64,000 nt of DNA, taken from IMG/VR virus record IMGVR_UViG_3300022562_002256, positions 124,001-188,000 of that record. The stretch is one strand, 5' to 3'. Positions 34,610-43,610 of this stretch are shown one piece after another (positions within the stretch are counted from its first letter, which is position 1; every line of letters starts with the position of its first letter). The notes beneath the pieces were generated by a model. That model saw nothing but the letters and a program-made list of their open reading frames with translations, searched no databases and was not told where the DNA came from. The position numbers and the translations under genes are program-made. This DNA is from a virus.

Positions 34610-36574
34610 ATGCCCACGCCGCCCTACGCCCGCCTCGGAGTCCGCGTCAACGGCGGCGCCCCCCAATACGGTGGCATCACCGTGGCGCACGGCGACATGG
34701 TGCAGATCGTTGCCGAGAATACCGCTTTTTGGGGGTCGCCTGCGGCGTTGTGGACGATCTACGAGTACCCCGATGGGTGGACGGGGCCGGGTGCCCCCTG
34801 GGTTGCCACCGTGGTGCCCCAGCCCAACGGTCTCCCCGACGCGACCGTGTTCGTGTACGCGGGCAACACGTTCCCCCCGGCGTTCGCGGTCCCTGTCGCG
34901 CCGCAGTGGGGGAAGTTCCTCCTTTCCCTGCTGGTCAACGGCGGGGTGTCCCAGACGGTCCCCCGGGAGACTTTGTACGACGAGGCCACGTCCTTTCAGG
35001 TGCTCAGTCCGCTCGGGTTCGGCGACGTCGCGTTCCGAGAGACGAGCCAGTGGGGGGCCTGGCGGGGGTGGGCTGGGCCTCTCAAAGAATTCCTGCGAGA
35101 CGCCGACACAGCCATCGCCGCCGCCGGGGCGCTGAGCGACGCAACACCGGCTGCCATAGGCACTGCTGCCGCCGGCGTGTCGGTGGCGGCGTCTCGTGGC
35201 GACCATGTGCACGCTGTAGGCGAGAACCTGGTGTTTCCCGCGACGGGCACCACCACCATCGCGAAGGCTCAAGCAGCCGCCGTTGGGTTGCTTACGACGC
35301 TGCGGGGGCAACAGGGGGCTGTCGGCAGCGCCGGTGGCACGTTGGAAATCGGGCCCGGCGCGGGCGGGACGCCGGACGTCGACTCGCCGGGCGGCTTAAC
35401 TGTCAACCTCCAAAGCGATGGAGTGGCGAGCGGGGTGCTCACGTGGTCGGCCGGCGCATTGGGGTCGTTTCTCACCCTGGGTTACGACAGCGCCACCACA
35501 TCTGTGAGCGAATCCACCACAAGACCGACGCTCTTGCGCAACTCTGCCACCGACCATCGGTGGCAGATCGGTGGCAATGACAAGGCCACGCTCACTGCGA
35601 CGGTGATGACGCTGCAGGGCATCGGGTTGGTGACCGATTATGTCGCCACGGCCTCGACGGGGGTGGCGGTTACCGGTGCACTCCGAGGGACATCCTCAGC
35701 CCCCCTTGTGGCGTTCCGAGAGACCGGAGGGCTGTACGACATCGTTGCGCTCGCCTCTCTAGGCGACAACAAAACGTATGTCGGAGACGAGGTGGGTGAA
35801 GGGACCGTCGTTCGGGCGGGGGCGACCAAAGAGGTGCATGTCGAGATCGATGGCGCCACCGTATACCTCCGCGTGACCGAGACATCGGTCAAATTCCTGC
35901 AAGATATCACAGTGCTGGACGCCACCAAGCTGACGCTCGCCGCAGCGCAGTCGCTCTACGTCGACACCCACCAGGCAGTCTCGCTCACCGGAGGGTTCCT
36001 GACGCTGGGGTCCGACTCGGAAGGGGGACTCGATCTTCGCATCGATGGGGGCAACGAGCATCGGTTGTTGGTGTCGAACGTCCCGGTTTTGTCGGTCGGC
36101 GGCAACTACGCCACGCTGGGGGGCACATTCACCTCAAGCGGGACGAACGCACCCACGTTTCAGGTGAGTTTTCCGCTGAAGACGGGGACACGGGGAGCGT
36201 CCACCCTGCGCGATGCGCTCGAGGCTGGATACGTCACCACCACCGACGCGACGACCACCACCGCCTACGAAGCGACACTGAGCGACAACAGCATCGCGAC
36301 ATACGAATTCGACGTGGAGGCTCGCGACCCCGCCACCGGCAACAGTGCGGGCTACAAGCGACAGGTGCGCGTTAAGCGCCACGGCGGCGGCGCCGCGACG
36401 ATTGTGGGGACTGGACCTCGCACGCTCGGCGTCGATGACGCCGACGCCGGTGCCGCCGGATGGACGGTTGGGGTGGACGTGTCGGTGAACAACGTTCGCG
36501 TCCGAGTGACTGGCGCGCTTGGCGTCACGGTCAAGTGGTACGCGAGCGCCAAAGTAGTGGAGATGGTGCCATGA
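34610..36574 (+). CDS. phage tail-fibre-like structural protein
   Basis: 654 residues from ATG 34610. Threonine/glycine-rich beta-repeats throughout, with AAAGVSVAASRGDHVHAVG near 190, a motif (RxDHxH) seen in many tail fibres and also in the head-module protein at 55997. Probably a virion-surface protein contributing to host attachment. A TTGACA at 34572 with a poor -10 is a weak promoter candidate. Confidence 0.7.
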   Translation: MPTPPYARLGVRVNGGAPQYGGITVAHGDMVQIVAENTAFWGSPAALWTIYEYPDGWTGPGAPWVATVVPQPNGLPDATVFVYAGNTFPPAFAVPVAPQWGKFLLSLLVNGGVSQTVPRETLYDEATSFQVLSPLGFGDVAFRETSQWGAWRGWAGPLKEFLRDADTAIAAAGALSDATPAAIGTAAAGVSVAASRGDHVHAVGENLVFPATGTTTIAKAQAAAVGLLTTLRGQQGAVGSAGGTLEIGPGAGGTPDVDSPGGLTVNLQSDGVASGVLTWSAGALGSFLTLGYDSATTSVSESTTRPTLLRNSATDHRWQIGGNDKATLTATVMTLQGIGLVTDYVATASTGVAVTGALRGTSSAPLVAFRETGGLYDIVALASLGDNKTYVGDEVGEGTVVRAGATKEVHVEIDGATVYLRVTETSVKFLQDITVLDATKLTLAAAQSLYVDTHQAVSLTGGFLTLGSDSEGGLDLRIDGGNEHRLLVSNVPVLSVGGNYATLGGTFTSSGTNAPTFQVSFPLKTGTRGASTLRDALEAGYVTTTDATTTTAYEATLSDNSIATYEFDVEARDPATGNSAGYKRQVRVKRHGGGAATIVGTGPRTLGVDDADAGAAGWTVGVDVSVNNVRVRVTGALGVTVKWYASAKVVEMVP

Positions 36575-37158
36575 CGAACAGGTCGTTTCTGGGTATTTGT
36601 GTGTTGGTTTGCACTATCAACACTCCGGCGCTCGCGCAGCCGCTTGTGTGTGGCTGCCAGGTGGTTGGCGAGAACGACGGGTACTCGGTTGAACTCCTAA
36701 CCGCCGCCGGGGAAACACTGAGTGGGCGAATTGGCGGCGAACTGATGTGGTACACGGAGAACAACCAGACCGGCCCGCTGACAGTGTTCGCTGGTGCCGT
36801 GCACGCCCGCACGTTTGCCGCCACCCCTCCTGTGTTCGTGACGGGAAACATCACCGTGACGCCGGACATGATGACGGTGGTTGTCAACCCGGACGGCGAC
36901 ACGGCGGTGGTCAGCCTTCCAGTCGCGCTCTACCAGCCGGGGCAGCGGGTGACCATCAAGCAACTAGGTCAGGGTGCGGTCGACGTTCATGGAGCGTTTT
37001 CGTGGTATTTGCAGGCTCCGGAAACGATTGATGGCAGCCCGTCGTACATGCTTCCCACTCCGGTCGGAAGTGGCTGGCCGGCGGTCACGCTGGAGGCGTG
37101 GGTGTCGGAAACGTGGCCCTACCGTTCGGGTTGGGTCATCGTGGGGGCGTACCAATGA
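36571..37158 (+). CDS. secreted or envelope unknown protein
   Basis: 195 residues from ATG 36571 (ATGA overlap with the fibre gene). A signal peptide is clear: basic start, hydrophobic core, and ALA-Q cleavage at about 23. Beta-rich mature part with one Cys pair (CGC). It may be exported to the periplasm during late infection. Confidence 0.65.
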   Translation: MTNRSFLGICVLVCTINTPALAQPLVCGCQVVGENDGYSVELLTAAGETLSGRIGGELMWYTENNQTGPLTVFAGAVHARTFAATPPVFVTGNITVTPDMMTVVVNPDGDTAVVSLPVALYQPGQRVTIKQLGQGAVDVHGAFSWYLQAPETIDGSPSYMLPTPVGSGWPAVTLEAWVSETWPYRSGWVIVGAYQ

Positions 37159-37176
37159 GTCGGCGGTCGGGGAACA

Positions 37177-37602
37177 ATGACCGCCGCCGCCACCGACTCC
37201 GAGCGAGTCAGCCCCCTGCCGGAGCCGAGCAGCTCGGACCCGAGGATATCGCTTCCGACGGCGCCGTTGCCCGACGACCCATCGGTGTACAGCACGTTCG
37301 ATCCGGCGCTGCGGCATTCTTTTTTACCGCCGCTGCCGACGTCGACGCCGATCCCCCCATCATCGACGGCGCCGTCCACGAGCGCCACTTCCGGTTTGAC
37401 CCCCCCTGACCCCCCCTTGGAGATCCCCATGAGTGACACCATCCCCCCGGTTGCCGCACCTAGTCCGGATGTCACGACAACCGAACCCCCACCCCGCCCG
37501 CCGAAGGACGACGGTTGCATCCTCCGGCGCTGGCCGGTGGTGGGCGCGCTTGTCGTCGGCGTCATCGTCATCGCTGCGGTTGTTTGGGCGGTGATGCGGT
37601 GA
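37177..37602 (+). CDS. proline-rich protein with C-terminal membrane anchor
   Basis: 141 residues. Residues 1-110 are Pro/Ser/Thr-rich and disordered; VVGALVVGVIVIAAVVWAVM at the end is a membrane helix. Its third-codon-position GC is much higher than that of a competing frame from 37155. A tail-anchored envelope protein, perhaps in lysis. An internal start at ATG 37429 with GGAG is possible. Confidence 0.55.
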   Translation: MTAAATDSERVSPLPEPSSSDPRISLPTAPLPDDPSVYSTFDPALRHSFLPPLPTSTPIPPSSTAPSTSATSGLTPPDPPLEIPMSDTIPPVAAPSPDVTTTEPPPRPPKDDGCILRRWPVVGALVVGVIVIAAVVWAVMR

Positions 37603-37907
37603 CTGCCCCGGCGGAGGCGTTGTTCGGCGTCGATCCGCTGGTCATCGCGCTGGTCATGCTCACCGCAGCGCTGCTATTTCTCATGCCATGCGCGCCCCTC
37701 CTCTTGGCGCTGTGGACGATGGTCCGCCGCGAGGGGCGCCTCGAGGTTGAGGCGCGAGCCGAGTTCGTCCGCGCTCAGACAGAACGCATTCATGCCCGGG
37801 TCGAGCTCGCGCGAGTCCGAGCGACATCACGCGCCACGGTTGGGTTTAGACCCGACGGGGCCCCGCCCTCTCGAGGACCAGCCAGCCGACCTGCACCAGC
37901 GCCATAA
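37599..37907 (+). CDS. small membrane protein with coiled-coil
   Basis: 102 residues from GTG 37599 (GTGA overlap). One strong membrane segment (VIALVMLTAALLFLMPCAPL) followed by a charged helix. Holin- or spanin-like layout; not assigned. Confidence 0.55.
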   Translation: MTAPAEALFGVDPLVIALVMLTAALLFLMPCAPLLLALWTMVRREGRLEVEARAEFVRAQTERIHARVELARVRATSRATVGFRPDGAPPSRGPASRPAPAP

Positions 37908-38400
37908 GCACGGCCTGGACCCGGCCCTGATACGCCTGGATCGCAGGTACGAGCAGTGCTGCACCGTCGAAGAGCAGCATCCCCGTGGCGCAGACCACGG
38001 TGATGTCCACCCCGCTGCGGCCCACGACTGGACGTTGGCGACGGCACCGCCACCAACCAACCGCCCCCACGGCGACGGCGCACAGGCTCGGCCAAAACTG
38101 CGCTGGCCCCCACCATGTGGCGGTGCCCGGTGCACAGCCCACAGCGAGCGCTGCCCCTAGCCACGCGACAGAAAGGGCCCGCCAACGCGTCGCCCATGTG
38201 TCCAGGTAGGCCAGGGCGTTGCAGCCCGCGACGGCGACATATACGGCCAACTGGACGCGTGCAGGGGCGTCCAGCCACACGAGACAAGCGTACGCGAGCG
38301 ACACGGCGAGGCATGTCGTCACTGGCCAGTGACGGCGGCGGCGGCAAACGATAATGGCGGCTGGGACAAGCGCAGCGAGCGAGAGAGCCGCACCGATCAC
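37846..38400 (-). CDS. polytopic membrane protein
   Basis: 184 residues from GTG 38400 (GTGA overlap with the gene upstream). Five to six hydrophobic segments. No family recognised. Convergent overlap of 62 nt with the rightward gene ending at 37907. Confidence 0.55.
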   Translation of the reverse strand: MIGAALSLAALVPAAIIVCRRRRHWPVTTCLAVSLAYACLVWLDAPARVQLAVYVAVAGCNALAYLDTWATRWRALSVAWLGAALAVGCAPGTATWWGPAQFWPSLCAVAVGAVGWWRCRRQRPVVGRSGVDITVVCATGMLLFDGAALLVPAIQAYQGRVQAVLMALVQVGWLVLERAGPRRV

Positions 38401-39290
38401 GCGCGATCCCCGCAGGGCCGAAAAGAGTCCCCCGGGGTGAGGTCGGCCAGCGGCGTCAACCACGATGGCACATCCTCCTCGACGTGGCCGGAAAGCAGCC
38501 TGCCGGAGTTTGCGGCACCGACATGTTTTGCGAGTAGTCCGGTGGGCTGCTCGACCCAGTGGCGCGATTCACAATAGGACAAGGCGCCGGTACACACACG
38601 GTACGAGGACGAGCCCTCGTATACTGCGGTCAACCACTCACCCCAACCCAAAAACACGGCAGGCGTATCGACGGCACGGCACTGGTCGAGTACTTTGCGA
38701 ACGGAGGTGGGGTCGAGGGGGTTTTTGATGCCGACGACCACCACAAGGTCAACCCGGGAGGCCGCGCTGATTTGCCCCAAGTCGATTGGGGCAAGCGGTT
38801 CGATGACAAGTGCGTGCCGCGCCGACCGCGCAGCGAGCAACGCGTCGAGCCGCTCCATATCCCCCTGGACCCGCACAAGAAGCGCTGGGATGACCCGGGA
38901 TGGCGGCTCGTCACCGTCCTTCCAATCGGACCCAGGCACAACAAAGTAGCGCTCCGGGCATCCCCACACAGCATAACGGGCCACCGCCCCATGCACGGTG
39001 CTGTCCGATGAAAGCCACGGAGCGCACACGACGCAGCGCGCGTCGGGGACTGGTTCGCCCGTCGGCCAATCCCAAAAGGCGTAGACGAGTGGGTCGGTTG
39101 GCCGCACGTTCCACCGCCGGGAGAATTCGTTTTCGGACAAATGGCGCTCCATCGTCCCGTCTGCGTGGCGCACGTGCCAAGGGTATGGCGTGCCAGCCTG
39201 ATGGCGGGCCATTCCAAAAGCTGTGGGGTCGTCGCGCCGCACCACGGGGATGGTGAGGGCGCCGTCGCCGTCTGGGCAGTAGTCACTCAT
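38397..39290 (-). CDS. DUF5131-related paralogue D
   Basis: 297 residues, the longest copy. An N-terminal extension of about 75 residues precedes PVPDARCVVCAPW; then IPALLVRVQGDMERLDALLAA, LDPTSVRKVLDQCRAVDTPA, FLGWGEWL and SGRLLSGHVEEDVPSWL. The WGEW and GRLL blocks are the DUF5131 C-terminal signature. No iron-sulfur cysteine motif. Lies 15 kb from copies B and C. Confidence 0.65.
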   Translation of the reverse strand: MSDYCPDGDGALTIPVVRRDDPTAFGMARHQAGTPYPWHVRHADGTMERHLSENEFSRRWNVRPTDPLVYAFWDWPTGEPVPDARCVVCAPWLSSDSTVHGAVARYAVWGCPERYFVVPGSDWKDGDEPPSRVIPALLVRVQGDMERLDALLAARSARHALVIEPLAPIDLGQISAASRVDLVVVVGIKNPLDPTSVRKVLDQCRAVDTPAVFLGWGEWLTAVYEGSSSYRVCTGALSYCESRHWVEQPTGLLAKHVGAANSGRLLSGHVEEDVPSWLTPLADLTPGDSFRPCGDRA

Positions 39291-39504
39291 GATGCCCTCG
39301 TGGTGGCAGTGAGCCTATCGCTCCGCGGAGAAGGCGTAGGTCCCACTCGGCCTCGGCGCGGGTGTGGCGCCACACTGGTTGGGCGGCGTCATCGCACAGC
39401 GCGACCAGCGCATCCATCGCGTTCTCGGATGGAAAACGGATGAGCGCAACCGCTTGGTAGAGCGGCCCGGTCGCGCTCATCCGCTCCTCGATGAAAAGGC
39501 TCAT
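39283..39504 (-). CDS. small unknown protein
   Basis: 73 residues from ATG 39504, 16 nt after the -12 G of the site upstream; its end overlaps the next gene. No motif. Confidence 0.6.
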   Translation of the reverse strand: MSLFIEERMSATGPLYQAVALIRFPSENAMDALVALCDDAAQPVWRHTRAEAEWDLRLLRGAIGSLPPRGHHE

Positions 39505-39517
39505 GACTCGCGCCCTA

Positions 39518-39533
39518 TGCACGTGGCGTGCCA
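39518..39533 (-). promoter_or_regulatory. -24/-12 (sigma-54-like) site
   Basis: TGGCACGCCACGTGCA, GG-N10-GC, facing left. Pairs with a divergent site 28 nt away. Confidence 0.65.
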
Positions 39534-39560
39534 ACCGTCGGCGGTAGGTGTCGAGTGGCG

Positions 39561-39576
39561 TGGCACAGCGCATGCA
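39561..39576 (+). promoter_or_regulatory. -24/-12 (sigma-54-like) site
   Basis: TGGCACAGCGCATGCA, GG-N10-GC, facing right; ATG 39590 is 16 nt after the -12 G. Confidence 0.6.
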
Positions 39577-39589
39577 GGACACTCGTTTC

Positions 39590-39928
39590 ATGGTGAGTGT
39601 TGTGATGCATGATGCAATTCTCCGCCTCGCGCGCGGCGAGTTTACCACCGACCTGGCGCGGGTGTGGCGGCGCCTGCCGACCGAATGCCGCCACGACGGT
39701 GCCGCCGCGGCACGCGCGGCGCGCACCGTTCGGATGCACACCAGTCGGTGGAGGTCCGACGGGCATGGCGGGTGGGTGCATGTGAACGGGCTCGGATTTC
39801 AGACGGTTGCCCTTGTCCACGGTTGGCACCGTGGCTGGGTTCTGATCAAGCCGTCGGGGGTGCGCCTCTGGTATCCATCCCCCGCAAAGGCTATCAGGGC
39901 GTGGGCCAAACGCCGTCCACCTTGCTAA
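39590..39928 (+). CDS. unknown protein
   Basis: 112 residues from ATG 39590. N-terminal helical part, then beta-rich WVHVNGLGFQTVALVHGWHRGWVLIKP. Not recognised. Confidence 0.6.
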   Translation: MVSVVMHDAILRLARGEFTTDLARVWRRLPTECRHDGAAAARAARTVRMHTSRWRSDGHGGWVHVNGLGFQTVALVHGWHRGWVLIKPSGVRLWYPSPAKAIRAWAKRRPPC

Positions 39929-39946
39929 AACGCGTGGCCCGGCAAC

Positions 39947-40165
39947 ATGAATAATTCAATTGAGCACAAGACGACGGTCGGGGCGCTTCATGTCACGTGG
40001 AGCGGCGGTGTGCCGACGTGGGAAGCGGATGACCCCGCCCCGCCATCGGGCGGCGGGTGGAAGTTGGCGGCGACAGCGACGGGCGAGTTCGTCGATGGCT
40101 ATGCACCAATCATCCGAGATTGGGTCCGCGACACCAGGCCTAAGGTGAGCCGGGTGCCGATCTGA
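39947..40165 (+). CDS. small beta-rich unknown protein
   Basis: 72 residues from ATG 39947. Not recognised; lies 18 nt after its neighbour in the same direction. Confidence 0.55.
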   Translation: MNNSIEHKTTVGALHVTWSGGVPTWEADDPAPPSGGGWKLAATATGEFVDGYAPIIRDWVRDTRPKVSRVPI

Positions 40166-40215
40166 GGCGCCGCTGTGGGGCGCGCCGCCGCCCGCCGTGC
40201 TAAGGTTGGGGGGCG

Positions 40216-41238
40216 ATGAAGTTCAGCGCCTTCGCCCCCTTCGGGATGTTTGCCTTCAGCTCCAAGCCGACCCACGCGGAGGCGTTCTACCGCTCGATGG
40301 TCGCGGCGGTGGGCAATGTGCCGGGGTCGACCGTGGCGAAGGGGACCATCTCGACTGCGCCTGGCACCCGCATGGAGGCAAAAATCTACGCGGACGCTAT
40401 GGCCTTCGCTCGCGCGCGCTACCTGCTCGAGCACGCGGGGGCCCAGCGTCTGCCGGAACAGCTCACGGAGTTGCTCCCCACCCGCGAGACCGAGTACCAG
40501 ATCGTCCCCGGGTTCCGTGACACCGTAACTGAACGGCGGCGGGCCGTCGCGGCTCGGATGATGTTACCGCGAGGGGCGGCAAAGACGGAGGTCGAAAACG
40601 CGTTGCTCACCCTTCTCGGGCCGGCGTTCATCGCCTATCGGCCAACCCCCGCGAGCGAGGCGACTCAGTGGCCGGTGTCGCTTGGCGACCAACCCCAAAA
40701 CCTCCAACTGCCGTCGGTGCCACGCAGGTTGGTCCGCCTACTCGATCCGATCACGATCGGGCTAGGCTCCCCTCAATTTGTGCGGTATGAGCGCGTGGTT
40801 CCGGACACATCGGACTCCCCGCCGCTCCACGTGCTCCTCGTAGGGGACACGTTGGTGTTTGATGCCGGCAACCTCGACATGGCGGAGACACTGACCGTCA
40901 CGGAACTCGGGTCCGTACAGCTCGTCCCGGGGGGCCCGACGTACGCGACGCTCGAGGCGACGTTCAACAACCCGCACGCCACGGGGGCGGTCGCCACGAC
41001 AGCACCGTGGCCCGTGTGGGTATCGTCGAAACGCAACAACTTGGTGGTGCTCACCGGGCCCGCCGCCGAGGACGCGGAGACTCGCCGCAAGACCGACGAG
41101 CAACTCGCGCGCCAGCTCCGCGGAGTGAGCACATGGTACATTGCGGGCGAGTCGTCGCCGGGCAGCATGACGACCGGACCGTTTCAGGTAGGGATTGGCA
41201 AGCTAGGAATCACCACCATAGGACTCATCGTCCTTTAG
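40216..41238 (+). CDS. putative virion/tail-associated protein
   Basis: 340 residues from ATG 40216 (GGGGGG upstream). The first 150 residues (EAFYRSMVAAVG, ARARYLLEHAG, LLPTRETEYQIVPG) resemble tail-end or baseplate proteins of several phages; a beta-rich part follows. Assignment as structural is tentative. Confidence 0.5.
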   Translation: MKFSAFAPFGMFAFSSKPTHAEAFYRSMVAAVGNVPGSTVAKGTISTAPGTRMEAKIYADAMAFARARYLLEHAGAQRLPEQLTELLPTRETEYQIVPGFRDTVTERRRAVAARMMLPRGAAKTEVENALLTLLGPAFIAYRPTPASEATQWPVSLGDQPQNLQLPSVPRRLVRLLDPITIGLGSPQFVRYERVVPDTSDSPPLHVLLVGDTLVFDAGNLDMAETLTVTELGSVQLVPGGPTYATLEATFNNPHATGAVATTAPWPVWVSSKRNNLVVLTGPAAEDAETRRKTDEQLARQLRGVSTWYIAGESSPGSMTTGPFQVGIGKLGITTIGLIVL

Positions 41239-41472
41239 CGGATGCTCGGACTCGCCCATCGGCTCGAAGGGGTCGACGGCCAGCCGCCCGAGAGGCGACA
41301 GATCACGCCGTTGATCACCGCGCTTCCCCGTCAAGTAGCCAGCGCGGATGAGTCGGCGGATGGCTGCTTCAGGAAGCACATGGTCGCCCACCTTCCACCG
41401 CCGACCATCGCGTACGGCGCCGTGTGTCCCAACGGCGCCCAAGATTGCTCGCTCAGCGGGTGTTATGCCCAT
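41203..41472 (-). CDS. small winged-helix-like protein
   Basis: 89 residues from ATG 41472. TPAERAILGAV..EAAIRRLIRAGYLTG looks like a compact winged helix-turn-helix. It follows a 23-residue leader frame overlapping its start by 10 nt. Confidence 0.55.
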   Translation of the reverse strand: MGITPAERAILGAVGTHGAVRDGRRWKVGDHVLPEAAIRRLIRAGYLTGKRGDQRRDLSPLGRLAVDPFEPMGESEHPLKDDESYGGDS

Positions 41473-41534
41473 AGTCCACGGAACAGGGGCGCAAGGACAC
41501 GAGCTGCGAGGTAGGCTGGGTTTAACGTTTTCAT
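41463..41534 (-). CDS. 23-residue leader peptide
   Basis: ATG 41534, 18 nt after the -12 G of the site at 41550; stop overlaps the start of the 89-residue gene. Similar in size and arrangement to the frames at 46952 and 51054. Confidence 0.45.
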   Translation of the reverse strand: MKTLNPAYLAARVLAPLFRGLWA

Positions 41535-41549
41535 GTTTCCGTGTTCGTG

Positions 41550-41565
41550 TGCACGGCTCGTGCCA
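41550..41565 (-). promoter_or_regulatory. -24/-12 (sigma-54-like) site
   Basis: TGGCACGAGCCGTGCA, GG-N10-GC, facing left. The mobile element begins only about 32 nt upstream, so any upstream activator site has been displaced. Confidence 0.6.
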
Positions 41566-41684
41566 TCATGCCGCCTGGGTGACCGGTTGGGCCGGGTACT
41601 GCTCAACTTTGGCCGTGAGTGCTAAAAATCGCCTATCGTGTAGAGACTTTCGTGATCGAACGACGCATGGTTGATCCCGTCGCT

Positions 41685-41767
41685 ACACGGAGATCAACGG
41701 ACTGAGCCTCCCAGGTGGGCAAAACCAGGGAGGCTCTCAGTCAATCACCGAAGACACGGAGATCAAC
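41685..41767. repeat. direct repeat and hairpin at left end of the element
   Basis: ACACGGAGATCAAC occurs at 41685-41698 and 41754-41767. Between them GAGCCTCCC (41704-41712) and GGGAGGCTC (41728-41736) form a 9-bp stem, a terminator- or attenuator-like hairpin before the gene at 41769. Confidence 0.5.
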
Positions 41768-41768
41768 C

Positions 41769-42188
41769 ATGGCAGAACAGAGCACACCGGCCCGCGTGGG
41801 CCAAGAAGAGGACCCTTTCATCGCCCTGCTCGGACGGCACACGGGCGCCATCGTGCGCATGACCGCGGTGCTCACGAAGCTCTCGGGGCGCCTGGACGCG
41901 CTCGAGACACGCCTCGACATCCCCAAGAAGCCCGCGGACGAGGATGCTCCTGTCCCCTTCGCGATCGGGATCGACGGGCGCGCCTTGCTCCACGTCGACC
42001 ACGTGGACATGTCGGACGGGCGGCCCTACCCCACTTGGGAAGGCGTGATGCTGAGCGAGCAGGGGACCGCCGAGCTGCTCACCTATGCCGCGGACGGTGC
42101 GTTCGACGCCGCCGCGAAGATGGGCGCGTGGCTCAAGAAGATGCGCCAAAAGGCCAGCGAGACCGCGGCGGAAGGCGAGGAACCGTGA
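41769..42188 (+). CDS. unknown passenger protein
   Basis: 139 residues from ATG 41769. Helical start, then VPFAIGIDGRALLHVDHVDMSDG. Not recognised. Coupled to the next gene (GTGA). Confidence 0.6.
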   Translation: MAEQSTPARVGQEEDPFIALLGRHTGAIVRMTAVLTKLSGRLDALETRLDIPKKPADEDAPVPFAIGIDGRALLHVDHVDMSDGRPYPTWEGVMLSEQGTAELLTYAADGAFDAAAKMGAWLKKMRQKASETAAEGEEP

Positions 42189-42520
42189 CGCTGCGCCTCG
42201 TCCGAGATGAGCCTCCCAAGGCTCCGACCAAGCGGCGCAAGGGCGAGCGACGCCCCGTGCTCACCGCGGACGAAGAGAAGCGCTTCCGTGCGGCGATGCG
42301 CGGCTTGGAAGGCGCCTTCGGGTCGTGGTCGTGCCTCGCAGCCGCGATGGACGTCGACCCCGGTGCGCTCCGCCGCATGATGCGCGGCAGTGCGAGCGTC
42401 TCCGGTGAGATGGTCGTCAAGGCCATGAAGGCGAGCGGCTTGAGCCTCGCGGATCTGCTCGGCGGTCCTGTCCTCGCAACCCGGTGCCGCGCGTGCGGTG
42501 CCGTCAAGAGGGCAGCATGA
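42185..42520 (+). CDS. HTH passenger protein
   Basis: 111 residues from GTG 42185. CLAAAMDVDPGALRRMMRGSASVSGEMVVKAMKASG fits a Cro/C1-like helix-turn-helix; a CRAC pair closes the protein. A likely DNA-binding regulator. Confidence 0.65.
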   Translation: MTLRLVRDEPPKAPTKRRKGERRPVLTADEEKRFRAAMRGLEGAFGSWSCLAAAMDVDPGALRRMMRGSASVSGEMVVKAMKASGLSLADLLGGPVLATRCRACGAVKRAA

Positions 42521-42705
42521 AGCCCTTGATCGGTCACGAGAGGACGCGAGCCCGGCGCGCGGTTGAAGCCCTTCGACCGTACGATCGCACGGTTGTTGCC
42601 CGCTTGCTCGACATGAAGCGCCACACCGTCCGCTACATCCTGGACGGCAGGATGCTCCCCGGGCCGCGGTTCCAAGCGGCTGTCACGCGCGTCGTCTCGC
42701 CGTAA
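42517..42705 (+). CDS. small HTH-like passenger protein
   Basis: 62 residues from ATG 42517 (ATGA overlap). VVARLLDMKRHTVRYILDGRMLPG is HTH-like. Confidence 0.55.
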   Translation: MKPLIGHERTRARRAVEALRPYDRTVVARLLDMKRHTVRYILDGRMLPGPRFQAAVTRVVSP

Positions 42706-42762
42706 CCTTTCTCACCCTACAGGCTCACCCCACGAAAAGCTTGCTTCCCAAGCTTATGGGCC

Positions 42763-42790
42763 TTGACATCTGTCCAGCTCAAGCTAGATA
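42763..42790 (+). promoter_or_regulatory. possible sigma-70 promoter
   Basis: TTGACA, 16-nt spacer, TAGATA before the next rightward gene. The -10 box is poor. Confidence 0.3.
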
Positions 42791-42931
42791 GAGGTCGAGC
42801 CTGCTGTCAACAGGCCCAACATGCCGAACCGCTTCACCGGCTCGGGAACGGTGTTTCCACCGCACGTGTGGGCATGGTGCTCATGCGTTCTGAGTTCGTC
42901 AAGTGGTTCTCGCGAAGTAGGCACGATAGAT

Positions 42932-43423
42932 ATGGATAGTCCTTACTACGATCATTTTGTCAAAATCTGCTTCAAGCTGAGGGCGCGCAATCGCGCATGC
43001 GTCAATGCGGCCGATGGCATCGTCCAAGATTTGCGGCATGCGTGCGGTGACACGACGGAACGGAATCCGCGCCGCGTTCAATGCGTCCCCCCGGAACCGC
43101 TAAATGATGGTGAGCGTAAGATTGGCCGAGAAGGACAATATGCTATCTCGCCTAACGGCGTTCTGCGGCAACGCCTGCGAATAACCATCACGTCTGTTGC
43201 CACGGAGGAGCCGGAGATTCTCGATCTTGACGTGCTCATTCGACAGGAAACAAAACACAAAGAAACAAGCTTCGTGAGTGTCACGTTGACATCCCTTGAC
43301 GGAACCGCTGTCGATTATTCGCCTGACAGCCGCGTCAAGGCCATAAGTGACACCCTAATGCAGCAAATCGCCAACGAAGTCGAGCGCCTTCTGGAGGCGC
43401 GACTTGGCGGCTCGACGCAATGA
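42932..43423 (+). CDS. unknown low-GC passenger protein
   Basis: 163 residues from ATG 42932; an upstream ATG at 42821 would add 37 low-complexity residues. Base composition is clearly more AT-rich than the phage genes, showing a different origin. Not recognised. Confidence 0.55.
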   Translation: MDSPYYDHFVKICFKLRARNRACVNAADGIVQDLRHACGDTTERNPRRVQCVPPEPLNDGERKIGREGQYAISPNGVLRQRLRITITSVATEEPEILDLDVLIRQETKHKETSFVSVTLTSLDGTAVDYSPDSRVKAISDTLMQQIANEVERLLEARLGGSTQ

Positions 43424-43579
43424 TCTGGTGTCTACGATGATTGGTCCTGTGGGGGGAACCGTTGTCGCACGTATCCCAATCTCCACCCCATCCGTGTTAA
43501 TGATCGGTATGTAGTAGACACCGCGTGCATCGGGCTTGATGGTTGTGAGGTGACTGCGTTGCTCGGCGTGGTTGTTCAT
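43355..43579 (-). CDS. small passenger protein
   Basis: 74 residues from ATG 43579; overlaps the previous gene by 69 nt in the opposite direction. No motif. Confidence 0.5.
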   Translation of the reverse strand: MNNHAEQRSHLTTIKPDARGVYYIPIINTDGVEIGIRATTVPPTGPIIVDTRSLRRAAKSRLQKALDFVGDLLH

Positions 43580-43597
43580 GGGTCAATTTTGACCCAT
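43578..43597. promoter_or_regulatory. palindromic operator overlapping a start codon
   Basis: ATGGGTCAA and TTGACCCAT arms (9 bp) around TT, overlapping the first bases of the leftward gene at 43579. Confidence 0.5.
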
Positions 43598-43610
43598 AGG
43601 CACGGCGCTG

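Noticed and set aside
37155-37409. Gene in the frame from ATG 37155
   Set aside because: It overlaps the proline-rich membrane protein in another frame, which has a far higher third-position GC.
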